From: Candidatus Dormiibacterota bacterium
Lineage (GTDB): Bacteria > Chloroflexota > Dormibacteria > Aeolococcales > Aeolococcaceae
Reading direction: 5' to 3'
Length of the DNA: 8,497 bases
NCBI GenBank assembly: GCA_019234035.1
Contig: JAFALX010000096.1
Location: 1 to 8,497, forward strand
In this document: in pieces, positions 1-4,924 of the stretch
Position numbering within the stretch: the first letter of the stretch is position 1
Layout: each line of letters begins with the position of its first letter
The notes under the pieces: model-generated
The model's database searches: none
What the model was told of the DNA's origin: nothing
Seen by the model: only the letters and a program-made list of their open reading frames with translations
Translations under genes and position numbers: made by a program

Positions 1-10
1 TAGCCTCGCT

Positions 11-44
11 ATGCGAGGCAGGTCTTCGCGGACCTGCCTCGCAT
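11..44. terminator. Strong 14-bp hairpin, possible terminator
   Basis: Bases 11-24 and 31-44 are perfect reverse complements (14 bp) around a 6-nt loop, ttcgcg. No T-run follows on either strand, so if this is a terminator it is of the U-less type often seen in high-GC bacteria. It lies about 240 nt downstream of the P-type ATPase stop codon and could end that transcript, or one entering from the left. Bases 3-9 (gcctcgc) repeat part of the right arm (36-42) and could pair with 13-19 instead, giving an alternative fold. The structure is seen directly; the role is inferred. Confidence 0.45.
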
Positions 45-287
45 CATCACCGCCAGCAGGTGTATGACCCGGTGCTGCGTGCGTGCTGCCTGCCGAGATC
101 CGCCGTCTCGGGCGGCGTAGGCCGGTGAAGACGCACGACACGAAGAATTCGGCGCTGCGAAGCCCGGTGCTCTGCAGGGCAGCCTGCGCCTGAGGAGGAT
201 GGCGGCCAAGGGCCGACGGTCACGCCGGTGCGCCGAAGGTCCCCGCATGTCGCGGAATGCGGTACCCGCGAAAGCAGGCGCTCGGCA
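45..287. other. Intergenic stretch with no convincing gene
   Basis: Open frames exist on both strands (for example 9-248 on minus and 199-384 on plus), but their translations are Arg/Ala/Pro-rich, resemble no family I know, and look like GC-driven noise. Weak hairpins are present. One at 250-255/266-271 (TCGCGG/CCGCGA, 10-nt loop) lies 17 nt past the ATPase stop and might help terminate its transcript. Another sits near 93-116, where two mutually exclusive short stems are possible. I see no RNA gene, promoter or repeat that I would defend. Confidence 0.4.
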
Positions 288-2879
288 TCACCCCCCAGCT
301 GCGCTTGACGGCTGGTGCTGTGAAGCCTGTCGGTCGAAGCTCTGTTTGAGCACGCTCGCTACCACCAGATACGCGACTGCATAGCCGACGATCTCGAGCT
401 GCTGCAGAGCTCCCAACTGGGCGAAGCCGAGGGCGCGCTGCGCGAAGGGCACGTTGATCAACGCGACCGTGGCGATGAACGCGGCGGCGAGGGCGAGCAG
501 GACCGGCCGGCTGGGCCAGGGACGGCTCCAGAACCAGCGGCGCGAGCGCACGGCAAACAAGATGATCAGCGCGGTCGTGCCGAGGAAGAGGAACCAGCTC
601 GTCCGCACGACAGCGGGGTCCTGCTCGTGGATGAAGCGCAGCATGCCGAAGGCGAAGAGCGCGTTGACGATGCCAAGAAAGACGGACAACACCATGAGAT
701 GTCGGATGTCCCAGCGTCGTGGTGAAGAGATGTCCTGGTCGCTGACCGTGTCCGTGACGATCGCGAGCATCGGCAGGTCGGCCAGCACGTTCAGCAGCAG
801 GACCTGAGTGGGCAAGAGCGGCAAATAGCTGAGAAACAAGGACGCAATGGCGACAATGACAACGTTGGCGAAGTTGCTGACCATCGTGTAGAGCAGATAG
901 CGGTTGATGTTGGTGAAGGTGCGACGACCCTCCTTGAGGCCGTCGACGATGACCGCCAGATCATCCTGGAGCAGAATCATGTCGGCGGCTCCCTTGGTCG
1001 CGTCAGTGCCGGTGGCCAGCGCTATCCCGACGTCGGCGCTCTGCAGCGCGGGAGCGTCGTTGACTCCGTCGCCGGTCACGGCGACGTGACGACCTTGATG
1101 TTGAAGAGCGGTGACTAATCGGTATTTGTCTGCCGGCACGACCTCGGCAAACACGACCCCCTGTGATGTTGCGGCGGAGATGTCTTCGCCCTTGAGCGCG
1201 GACGCAGGCACCACCTGCCGGGCGGTGGCTCGAAGGCCGATCTGCCCGGCCAACGCCCGCGCTCGAGCGATGGCGTCCCCGGTCACGATCTTGACCGCGA
1301 CTCCCAGCTGGCTTGCTCCGCGCAACGCCGCCGCCGCGCCCGGCCGCGGCGGATCAGACAGACCGATGAGCCCCAGCAGCGTCATCCCTGCCGCGTCTGC
1401 AGCAGCCGGCGCGCCGGTGATTGCCTGGCTCGCGACGCCGAGCACTCGACAACCGGCGCGTTGCATCGCCTCGACAGCCGCCGCCACCTCGGCTGCATGC
1501 GGTGCGAGGTCGTCTTCGCCTGCAGCGGTGCGTATGCGCGTGCAGAGTCCCTCGACCACGGCTGCCGCGCCTTTGGTGACGATTTCGGCGCTGCCATCCC
1601 GATCGACTCGCGCGGCCATGCGCTTCGTGTTCGCGTCGAAGGGCATGATGAGCGTGCGTGGCAACGCGGCAAGGGCGTGGAGATCCACCTCCGGCGCCGC
1701 AGCCTCCATCACGGCGTCGTCGATGATGCTGGTCCCCTTCTCGGGAAAGCTGGAGGCGAGCACCGCGGCTTCCAGGACTTCCGCTCGCGGTGCGAGGCTC
1801 CACACCTGCGTGACGGCAGTCCGGTTCTCGGTGATGGTTCCGGTCTTGTCGATGCACAACGTATCGATGGCGCTGAAATCCTCGACCGCGGCAAGGCGGC
1901 GGACCAGCACGTGCTTGCGCGCCAGCTTCTGCGCTCCGAGCGCGAGGGTGGTGGCGGTCACCGCCGGCAGGGCCTCCGGTACCACCCCAAGCGCCACCGC
2001 CAAGGCAAGAGTGGCGGAGACGAGCACACCGCGTCCGAGGAGGGCGTTGCTCGCGAACACGCCGGCCGCCACCAGCAGTCCGAAGCGGAGCAGGAAACTG
2101 CTGAAATGGTTCAGATTTGTTTGGAAGTCACCGGGAGCATGGATTCCCTTCACCAGCGACGCGGTCTCGCCGAATTGCGTGTGGCTTCCAGTCGCACTGA
2201 CCACAGCGACCGCATCGCCAGCGACGACAACGGTGCCCGCGAACGCCATGTTCCGCCATTCGGCCGGTGACGATCCTGATGACACGTCGGTTGTCTTCTC
2301 CTGAGGCACCGACTCTCCGGTGAGAGTGGCCTGATCGATCTCGATTCCCGTGCACTCCAGCAGGCGGACGTCAGCCGGTACGACATCGCCGCTGCGCAAC
2401 CGGATGACATCGCCCGGTACCAAGAGTGCCGCAGGAACTGCGACGAAGACGCCATCGCGGCGCGCCAGTGCTTGCAGCGGCAGCATCGCGCGCAGAGCCG
2501 AAAGTGCAAGCTCCGCCCGGTACTCCTGGAAGATGCTCAAACCGATGTTGATGCCAAGCAGCGTAAGGATGATCGCGCCGTCGACCAGGTCGCCGGTGAC
2601 GATGGTGAGCACGCCCGCGAGCGCCAGCAACACATTGATCCCGCTCCGGCCTTGCTCGGCGACGATGCGCCAGAAAGACCGCGTTTCGGTTTCCAACTCG
2701 TTGCGTCCGAACCGAGCCAGGCGCGCTGCCGCCTCGCTCGAAGAGAGACCGCCGCTGCCGGTCTGCAGGCGTTGCAGACAGCGGGCGGCGTCGGTGGCGG
2801 CCAACTCCTCCGGAGAGGGTGGTTGCCACTTGGCCGCCGTCGCTTCCGGCAACGATGGGGCTCTCGCAGCAACCGGCAT
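288..2879 (-). CDS. Cation-transporting P-type ATPase (MgtA/P3B-like)
   Basis: This is an inner-membrane ATP-driven cation pump of 863 residues, close to the usual length for P2/P3 ATPases. Visible in order are: an N-terminal cation-ATPase domain (about 30-100); the actuator-loop motif TGES (187-190); PEALP in M4 (301-305); the phosphorylation motif DKTGT with the acceptor Asp at 344; KGA of the nucleotide domain (426-428); TGD (533-535); the hinge TGDGVNDAP (602-610); and about ten membrane segments, with Asn697 and Asp701 in M6. The C-terminal part (M5-M6 loop, LP.LP..., N...D, then a PRRWD-like motif near 720) resembles Mg2+-importing MgtA, whereas PEALPAV is closer to the Ca2+/H+ pumps. 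The ion is therefore uncertain: Mg2+ or Ca2+ are the best guesses. The ATG at 2879 has GGAGG directly against it, too close to act as a Shine-Dalgarno, but fits a leaderless start (see the promoter entry). It is a single-gene unit. Confidence 0.93.
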   Translation of the reverse strand: MPVAARAPSLPEATAAKWQPPSPEELAATDAARCLQRLQTGSGGLSSSEAAARLARFGRNELETETRSFWRIVAEQGRSGINVLLALAGVLTIVTGDLVDGAIILTLLGINIGLSIFQEYRAELALSALRAMLPLQALARRDGVFVAVPAALLVPGDVIRLRSGDVVPADVRLLECTGIEIDQATLTGESVPQEKTTDVSSGSSPAEWRNMAFAGTVVVAGDAVAVVSATGSHTQFGETASLVKGIHAPGDFQTNLNHFSSFLLRFGLLVAAGVFASNALLGRGVLVSATLALAVALGVVPEALPAVTATTLALGAQKLARKHVLVRRLAAVEDFSAIDTLCIDKTGTITENRTAVTQVWSLAPRAEVLEAAVLASSFPEKGTSIIDDAVMEAAAPEVDLHALAALPRTLIMPFDANTKRMAARVDRDGSAEIVTKGAAAVVEGLCTRIRTAAGEDDLAPHAAEVAAAVEAMQRAGCRVLGVASQAITGAPAAADAAGMTLLGLIGLSDPPRPGAAAALRGASQLGVAVKIVTGDAIARARALAGQIGLRATARQVVPASALKGEDISAATSQGVVFAEVVPADKYRLVTALQHQGRHVAVTGDGVNDAPALQSADVGIALATGTDATKGAADMILLQDDLAVIVDGLKEGRRTFTNINRYLLYTMVSNFANVVIVAIASLFLSYLPLLPTQVLLLNVLADLPMLAIVTDTVSDQDISSPRRWDIRHLMVLSVFLGIVNALFAFGMLRFIHEQDPAVVRTSWFLFLGTTALIILFAVRSRRWFWSRPWPSRPVLLALAAAFIATVALINVPFAQRALGFAQLGALQQLEIVGYAVAYLVVASVLKQSFDRQASQHQPSSAAGG

Positions 2880-2885
2880 CCTCCG

Positions 2886-2891
2886 AGCCTA
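2886..2891 (-). promoter_or_regulatory. Predicted -10 element of the ATPase promoter
   Basis: On the minus strand TAGGCT is followed by six bases (CGGAGG) and then the A of the ATPase ATG at 2879. If that A is +1, the hexamer occupies -12 to -7, exactly where actinobacterial TANNNT -10 elements lie. This predicts a leaderless mRNA. The spacing is seen; the start of transcription is inferred. The alternative is a start further upstream with a short leader. Confidence 0.45.
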
Positions 2892-2911
2892 CGCTGAGAT
2901 TGGAGCACGCT

Positions 2912-2952
2912 CCAGGGACCAACGTCCGGAAGTCGTGGACTTTGGTCCCTGG
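2912..2952 (-). promoter_or_regulatory. Twin DosR/DevR-like boxes forming an inverted repeat
   Basis: Two 14-bp sites match the DosR (DevR) core GGGACTWWAGTCCC. On the minus strand the distal box (2936-2949) reads GGGACCAAAGTCCA (12 of 14) and the proximal box (2915-2928) reads CGGACGTTGGTCCC (11 of 14). Their centres are 21 bp apart, two helical turns. Relative to the predicted leaderless start at 2879 they lie at -42.5 and -63.5, with the proximal one next to the -35 region, as in DosR-activated promoters. Together they also form an 11-bp perfect inverted repeat (2912-2922 / 2942-2952), extended by 4 bp inside, so an RNA or DNA hairpin is the competing explanation. P-type ATPases (ctpF in M. 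tuberculosis) are known DosR-regulon members. Confidence 0.6.
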
Positions 2953-3020
2953 TCGAGCCGTCTCCGCCATGCCACGGCGCACTCTGCCTCATAGCCATTA
3001 CTGCCATTCATGACAGCAAG

Positions 3021-3063
3021 TCGGGAGCGCTGACTCGAACCGCGGACCCCTGGTCCCCCAGAC
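3021..3063 (-). repeat. Degenerate 3' half of tRNA-Pro (possible att site)
   Basis: Aligned without gaps to the intact tRNA-Pro at 4508-4581, bases 3032-3063 match 4520-4551 at 29 of 32 positions. This includes an unbroken 19-nt block (3045-3063) covering the last anticodon-stem bases, the GGG anticodon loop, the 3' anticodon stem and the variable loop. The T loop (TTCGAGT) and a decayed acceptor strand (gggag at 3023-3027 also aligns) follow; the T stem has an A/G mismatch. No D-arm or 5' acceptor is present beyond 3063, so it cannot be a functional tRNA. The orientation is the same as the intact gene. This fits a displaced tRNA 3' end left by integration of an element; a relic of tandem tRNA duplication is the alternative. 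Confidence 0.75.
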
Positions 3064-3069
3064 TTATTT

Positions 3070-3110
3070 GGGACGATCGGCTTCTATTCGGAATAGAGTG
3101 CTTTCGTCCC
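3070..3110. repeat. Nested palindrome next to the tRNA fragment
   Basis: Two inverted repeats share one centre at base 3090. The outer arms are GGGACGA (3070-3076) and TCGTCCC (3104-3110); the inner arms are CTATTC (3084-3089) and GAATAG (3091-3096), extended by one T-A pair, around a single G. The segment between arms is mostly unpaired. The sequence is locally AT-richer than its surroundings. It could be a protein-binding site, a terminator for transcripts from either side, or an attachment-site arm; nothing decides between these. Confidence 0.45.
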
Positions 3111-3167
3111 GATATGGTTGGAATGTTGCCTAGACCCGCCAGCTGGAATCGGATGGAAGGCGTCGGA

Positions 3168-3187
3168 ATGCGCTGCAACCAGCGCGT
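3168..3187 (-). terminator. Small hairpin downstream of the PIN toxin gene
   Basis: GCGCTG (3170-3175) and CAGCGC (3180-3185) pair across a 4-nt loop (caac), with a further wobble and an A-T pair outside. It lies about 50 nt past the PIN-gene stop on the transcribed strand. The bases after it on that strand are only weakly T-rich (ATTCC), so it is at best a weak intrinsic terminator for the toxin-antitoxin operon. Confidence 0.3.
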
Positions 3188-3236
3188 CGATAGCCACGCG
3201 ACTCATCCTCTGCCTAGCCGATCCTCGCCTGGTGAG

Positions 3237-3728
3237 TCATCGGCGCTTTCGGCGAGCAGCGTCGACCCGAGCCACGAACGCATCTGGGCCGATGATCGGA
3301 ATGCCGCGCCACGGCGACATCTCCTGGAGGTCAGCATCGCTGCTGAGCAGTAGAAACGCGCCGGCATCGGTGGCGAGGTCGAGGATGCGGTTGTCTTCCC
3401 AATCCCGGCAGTCGGCGACCCGGCTGGTCGGCGTCAGCACGCCACCGGTGCGCCTCGCGATCTCGCGCAGGAAACGTTCGTACTCGTCACATTCCGGATC
3501 GGTGAAGTCGTAGACGGCAGTGAGCACGCGGCGTGTGCCATCAAGGATGTCAGGGCTTAGCCAGAGCCCGAACTCGAGCCCCTCGTTGAGGATCGCTATC
3601 GTCATCGCGCTTAGATCACCCCGCACCGGCGGCGGCGTCGCCCAAGTATCGGGCGCGTCGTCAGCGACCAATGCGTCGACCAAGAGATTGATGTCACCGA
3701 CGACGGGCAGCCGACGTGCCGTCGCCAC
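3237..3728 (-). CDS. PIN-domain ribonuclease toxin (COG1569/PIN_3-like)
   Basis: The predicted product is a 163-residue PIN nuclease, the toxin of a type II toxin-antitoxin pair, expected to cleave RNA using Mg2+ held by acidic residues. The N-terminal GDINLLVDAL supplies the first acidic residue (D12) and the conserved N14. The C-terminal block DCRDWEDNRILDLA (106-119) with D112-N113, followed by LLLSSDADL with D131 and D133, is the typical layout of the 'putative toxin, PIN family' group. A central acidic residue (around D60/D63 before RRVL) is likely but less clear. The start is GTG at 3728, three bases after the antitoxin stop; there is no obvious ribosome-binding site, so translation is probably coupled to the antitoxin. 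The reading frame is intact with a basic RRKRR tail. The RNA target cannot be predicted from sequence. Confidence 0.8.
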   Translation of the reverse strand: MATARRLPVVGDINLLVDALVADDAPDTWATPPPVRGDLSAMTIAILNEGLEFGLWLSPDILDGTRRVLTAVYDFTDPECDEYERFLREIARRTGGVLTPTSRVADCRDWEDNRILDLATDAGAFLLLSSDADLQEMSPWRGIPIIGPDAFVARVDAARRKRR

Positions 3729-3731
3729 GAG

Positions 3732-3995
3732 CTAACGCCGTCGAGGATCCAGAGCCTTTTGGGCGGCCGCATGCCGAGCCGCGCGGGACGACAGCCCGCG
3801 AGCCCGGGCGCGTTCGACACCCGCTGCCCGCAGGCCTTCGAAAATCCGCAGGTTCTCCAACGCCTCCACGCGGTCCATGGCCAGGCGCATGAACTCAGTA
3901 GGACTACCGTGGGCGACCCGCTCGACCAGGTCGTCGAAGCGTTCGGCCTCCTCGGGCCTGAGAGAGAAGCTGCGGCTGGATGCTGTTCGAGGCAT
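3732..3995 (-). CDS. Ribbon-helix-helix antitoxin
   Basis: The 87-residue product resembles CopG/Arc-type antitoxins. A short strand (SRSFSL, about 7-12) is followed by two helices (PEEAERFDDLVERVA, then SPTEFMRLAMDRVEAL), which is the RHH DNA-binding fold. The remaining basic, Ala/Arg-rich tail would wrap around and neutralise the PIN toxin encoded 3 nt downstream. I chose the ATG at 3995. A TTG at 4004 in the same frame would add three residues, but it lies inside the palindromic operator. There is no Shine-Dalgarno before the ATG, and the predicted promoter leaves a leader of only about 14 nt. RHH antitoxins commonly repress their own operon by binding a palindrome at the promoter, and such a palindrome sits one base upstream of this start. 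Confidence 0.75.
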   Translation of the reverse strand: MPRTASSRSFSLRPEEAERFDDLVERVAHGSPTEFMRLAMDRVEALENLRIFEGLRAAGVERARARGLSSRAARHAAAQKALDPRRR

Positions 3996-3996
3996 G

Positions 3997-4015
3997 GTTG
4001 GCAACGGTTGCCAAC
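3997..4015. promoter_or_regulatory. 19-bp perfect palindrome, likely antitoxin operator
   Basis: GTTGGCAAC and GTTGCCAAC are exact reverse complements around a central G. The site lies between the predicted -10 element (4016-4021) and the antitoxin ATG (3995), so a bound repressor would block initiation. This is the position expected for autoregulation by an RHH antitoxin, alone or with its toxin. The palindrome is seen; the binding protein is inferred from context. Confidence 0.7.
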
Positions 4016-4044
4016 ATGATAGCAGCCTGCCTTTCGGCAGACAA
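4016..4044 (-). promoter_or_regulatory. Promoter of the RHH-PIN operon
   Basis: On the minus strand TTGTCT (4039-4044) and TATCAT (4016-4021) are separated by 17 bases. They match the sigma-70 type -35 at 4 of 6 positions and the -10 at 5 of 6. The -10 directly abuts the palindromic operator. The predicted transcription start is near 4009, inside the palindrome. Confidence 0.6.
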
Positions 4045-4171
4045 CTGAGCGCACTGGGCCCGCTGCATCCTCAGCCTCGGCGGGCTGTTCGTCCAAACTC
4101 ACCACCCGGGATTCTGCTTCGATACCTCCGCAGCCGCTCCCCAAGCTCCGTGGGGGCAGCGCCTGGCTCTC

Positions 4172-4441
4172 TTGGCGGACGAGGTCCCAACCCTCGCTGG
4201 GCAGGAGGTGATCCGAGAAGCGTTCAACGGCATGGTCCAGGATCTGAAGGTGGTGGCACGGCCGACCGTCGAGGACGTGCGGGAAGAAGGCGACTGGGCG
4301 TTCGTTCAGACCTATTCAACGGGAACCTTGCAGATCGTATCTGCGGGTGTCACGCGTCCCGCCGACCACCGGGAACTCTTTGTTCTTCGAAGATTCGCTG
4401 AGGGCTGGCGCATCGCCTACTACATGTTCAACGATACAAAG
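4172..4441 (+). pseudogene. Truncated SnoaL/NTF2-like (DUF4440-type) protein
   Basis: About 90 residues from TTG at 4172 match the C-terminal two thirds of the SnoaL-like/DUF4440 NTF2 fold. An AGQEVIREAF-like segment is followed by strands GDWAFVQTYSTGTL, RELFVLRRF and GWRIAYYMFN, a typical end for this family. The N-terminal helices (about 40-60 residues) are missing. The frame is open back to a stop at 4046, but nothing family-like precedes about 4160 in any plus frame, so the gene has lost its 5' end. The frame also runs past the natural end to a stop at 4568-4570, reading through antisense tRNA sequence, so its own stop has been lost too. It is the only gene here on the plus strand. Related intact proteins bind small molecules or act as enzymes of varied kind; no substrate can be inferred. 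I regard it as a decaying remnant. Confidence 0.6.
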
Positions 4442-4507
4442 GGGCTTAAGCGCACCGAGCGCGAGAGCGGAGCAGGCGCCTCGTTTAAGCCCAAAGGTGG
4501 CGGAAAC

Positions 4508-4581
4508 TCGGGGAGACAGGACTCGAACCTGCGACCCCTGGTCCCCCAGACCAGTACTCTAACCACCTGAGCTACTCCCCG
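4508..4581 (-). tRNA. tRNA-Pro (anticodon GGG)
   Basis: The full cloverleaf can be drawn. The acceptor CGGGGAG (from 4581) pairs with CTCCCCG (4509-4515), with discriminator A at 4508. The D stem is GCTC/GAGT. The anticodon stem CTGGT/ACCAG holds the loop CTGGGGG, anticodon GGG. A 5-nt variable loop is followed by T stem GCAGG/CCTGT with loop TTCGAAT. The C1-G72 pair is typical of bacterial tRNA-Pro. The CCA end is not encoded and must be added by CCA nucleotidyltransferase. It reads the codon CCC (and CCU). A degenerate copy of its 3' half lies at 3021-3063. Confidence 0.97.
4533..4551 (-). repeat. 19-nt identity block shared with 3045-3063
   Basis: This stretch, in the anticodon arm and variable loop of tRNA-Pro, is identical to 3045-3063, 1488 bases away, in the same orientation. 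Tyrosine integrases often recombine within tRNA anticodon-loop sequence, so this is the most likely crossover core if the interval is an integrated element. Confidence 0.55.
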
Positions 4582-4593
4582 GGGCGCACAGGG

Positions 4594-4621
4594 AGTCTAA
4601 TCGATCCGGGAGTGGGACCAA
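4594..4621 (-). promoter_or_regulatory. Possible promoter of tRNA-Pro
   Basis: On the minus strand TTGGTC (4616-4621) and TAGACT (4594-4599) are 16 bases apart. The -10 hexamer ends 12 bases before the mature tRNA 5' end. Matches are modest (3 and 4 of 6), but the position suits a tRNA promoter. Confidence 0.35.
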
Positions 4622-4663
4622 GGAGATGAGCACGGTTTCGAGTGGACGTATCAGCAGCGGCCA

Positions 4664-4924
4664 CTATATCGGGACCGGTTCGCGTGGTGATTGAGCCGCG
4701 AGGCGAAGTGCGATCGCTGCGTGGACGAGACGCCTATCGTTCTCGCGGCGCGCGCGCTCGCGCTGCTCATCGGCGTCGGTCGGCTCGCGCTCGCCGCGCG
4801 GCGCAGGCCAGTCCGGCGGCGGCGGAATCACGAGCAACCGGCCGTCCGCTGACCGCGCCAGCGTGAAGCCACCTTCGTGGCACATCTCGTGATGCCGCCA
4901 GCACAGGGCCTGTTGTCCTCTCAC
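4664..4924 (-). pseudogene. C-terminal fragment of an HNH nuclease (13E12/DUF222 type)
   Basis: The 86-residue frame begins with ALCWRHHEMCHEGGFTL. This is the last part of the HNH motif in actinobacterial 13E12/DUF222-type proteins (N..LC..HH...HEGG), followed by the usual variable tail (ADGRLLVIPPPPDW). The DUF222 domain and the first half of the HNH motif, including the zinc-binding Cys pair and the catalytic H.H region, are absent. The frame opens at a GTG overlapping the gpsA stop (TCGTGA), so the fragment looks fused to the 3' edge of gpsA by deletion. It cannot be an active nuclease. Translation by read-on from gpsA is possible but is likely meaningless. Confidence 0.6.

Noticed and set aside
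9..248. Small minus-strand frame of 79 codons
   Set aside because: It has no recognisable domain, the composition is Arg/Ala/Pro noise, and it overlaps the strong hairpin at 11-44.
1111..2304. Long plus-strand open frame of 397 codons
   Set aside because: It is antisense to the P-type ATPase, has no recognisable motif and shows the Ala/Thr/Ser/Arg bias of a GC-rich shadow frame.
2936..2949. Idea that the DosR-like box is another tRNA-Pro relic
   Set aside because: It shares GGGACCA and GTCC with the tRNA anticodon arm, but the spacing differs by one base and no further tRNA sequence flanks it.
2880..3020. Mg2+ riboswitch (M-box or mgtA-type leader) before the ATPase
   Set aside because: The predicted leader has zero length, and the only strong structure is the 41-nt inverted repeat, too small for an M-box.
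4442..4570. C-terminal extension RQDSNLRPLVPQTSTL of the NTF2-like frame
   Set aside because: This peptide is the familiar translation of antisense tRNA sequence and is not protein-coding.
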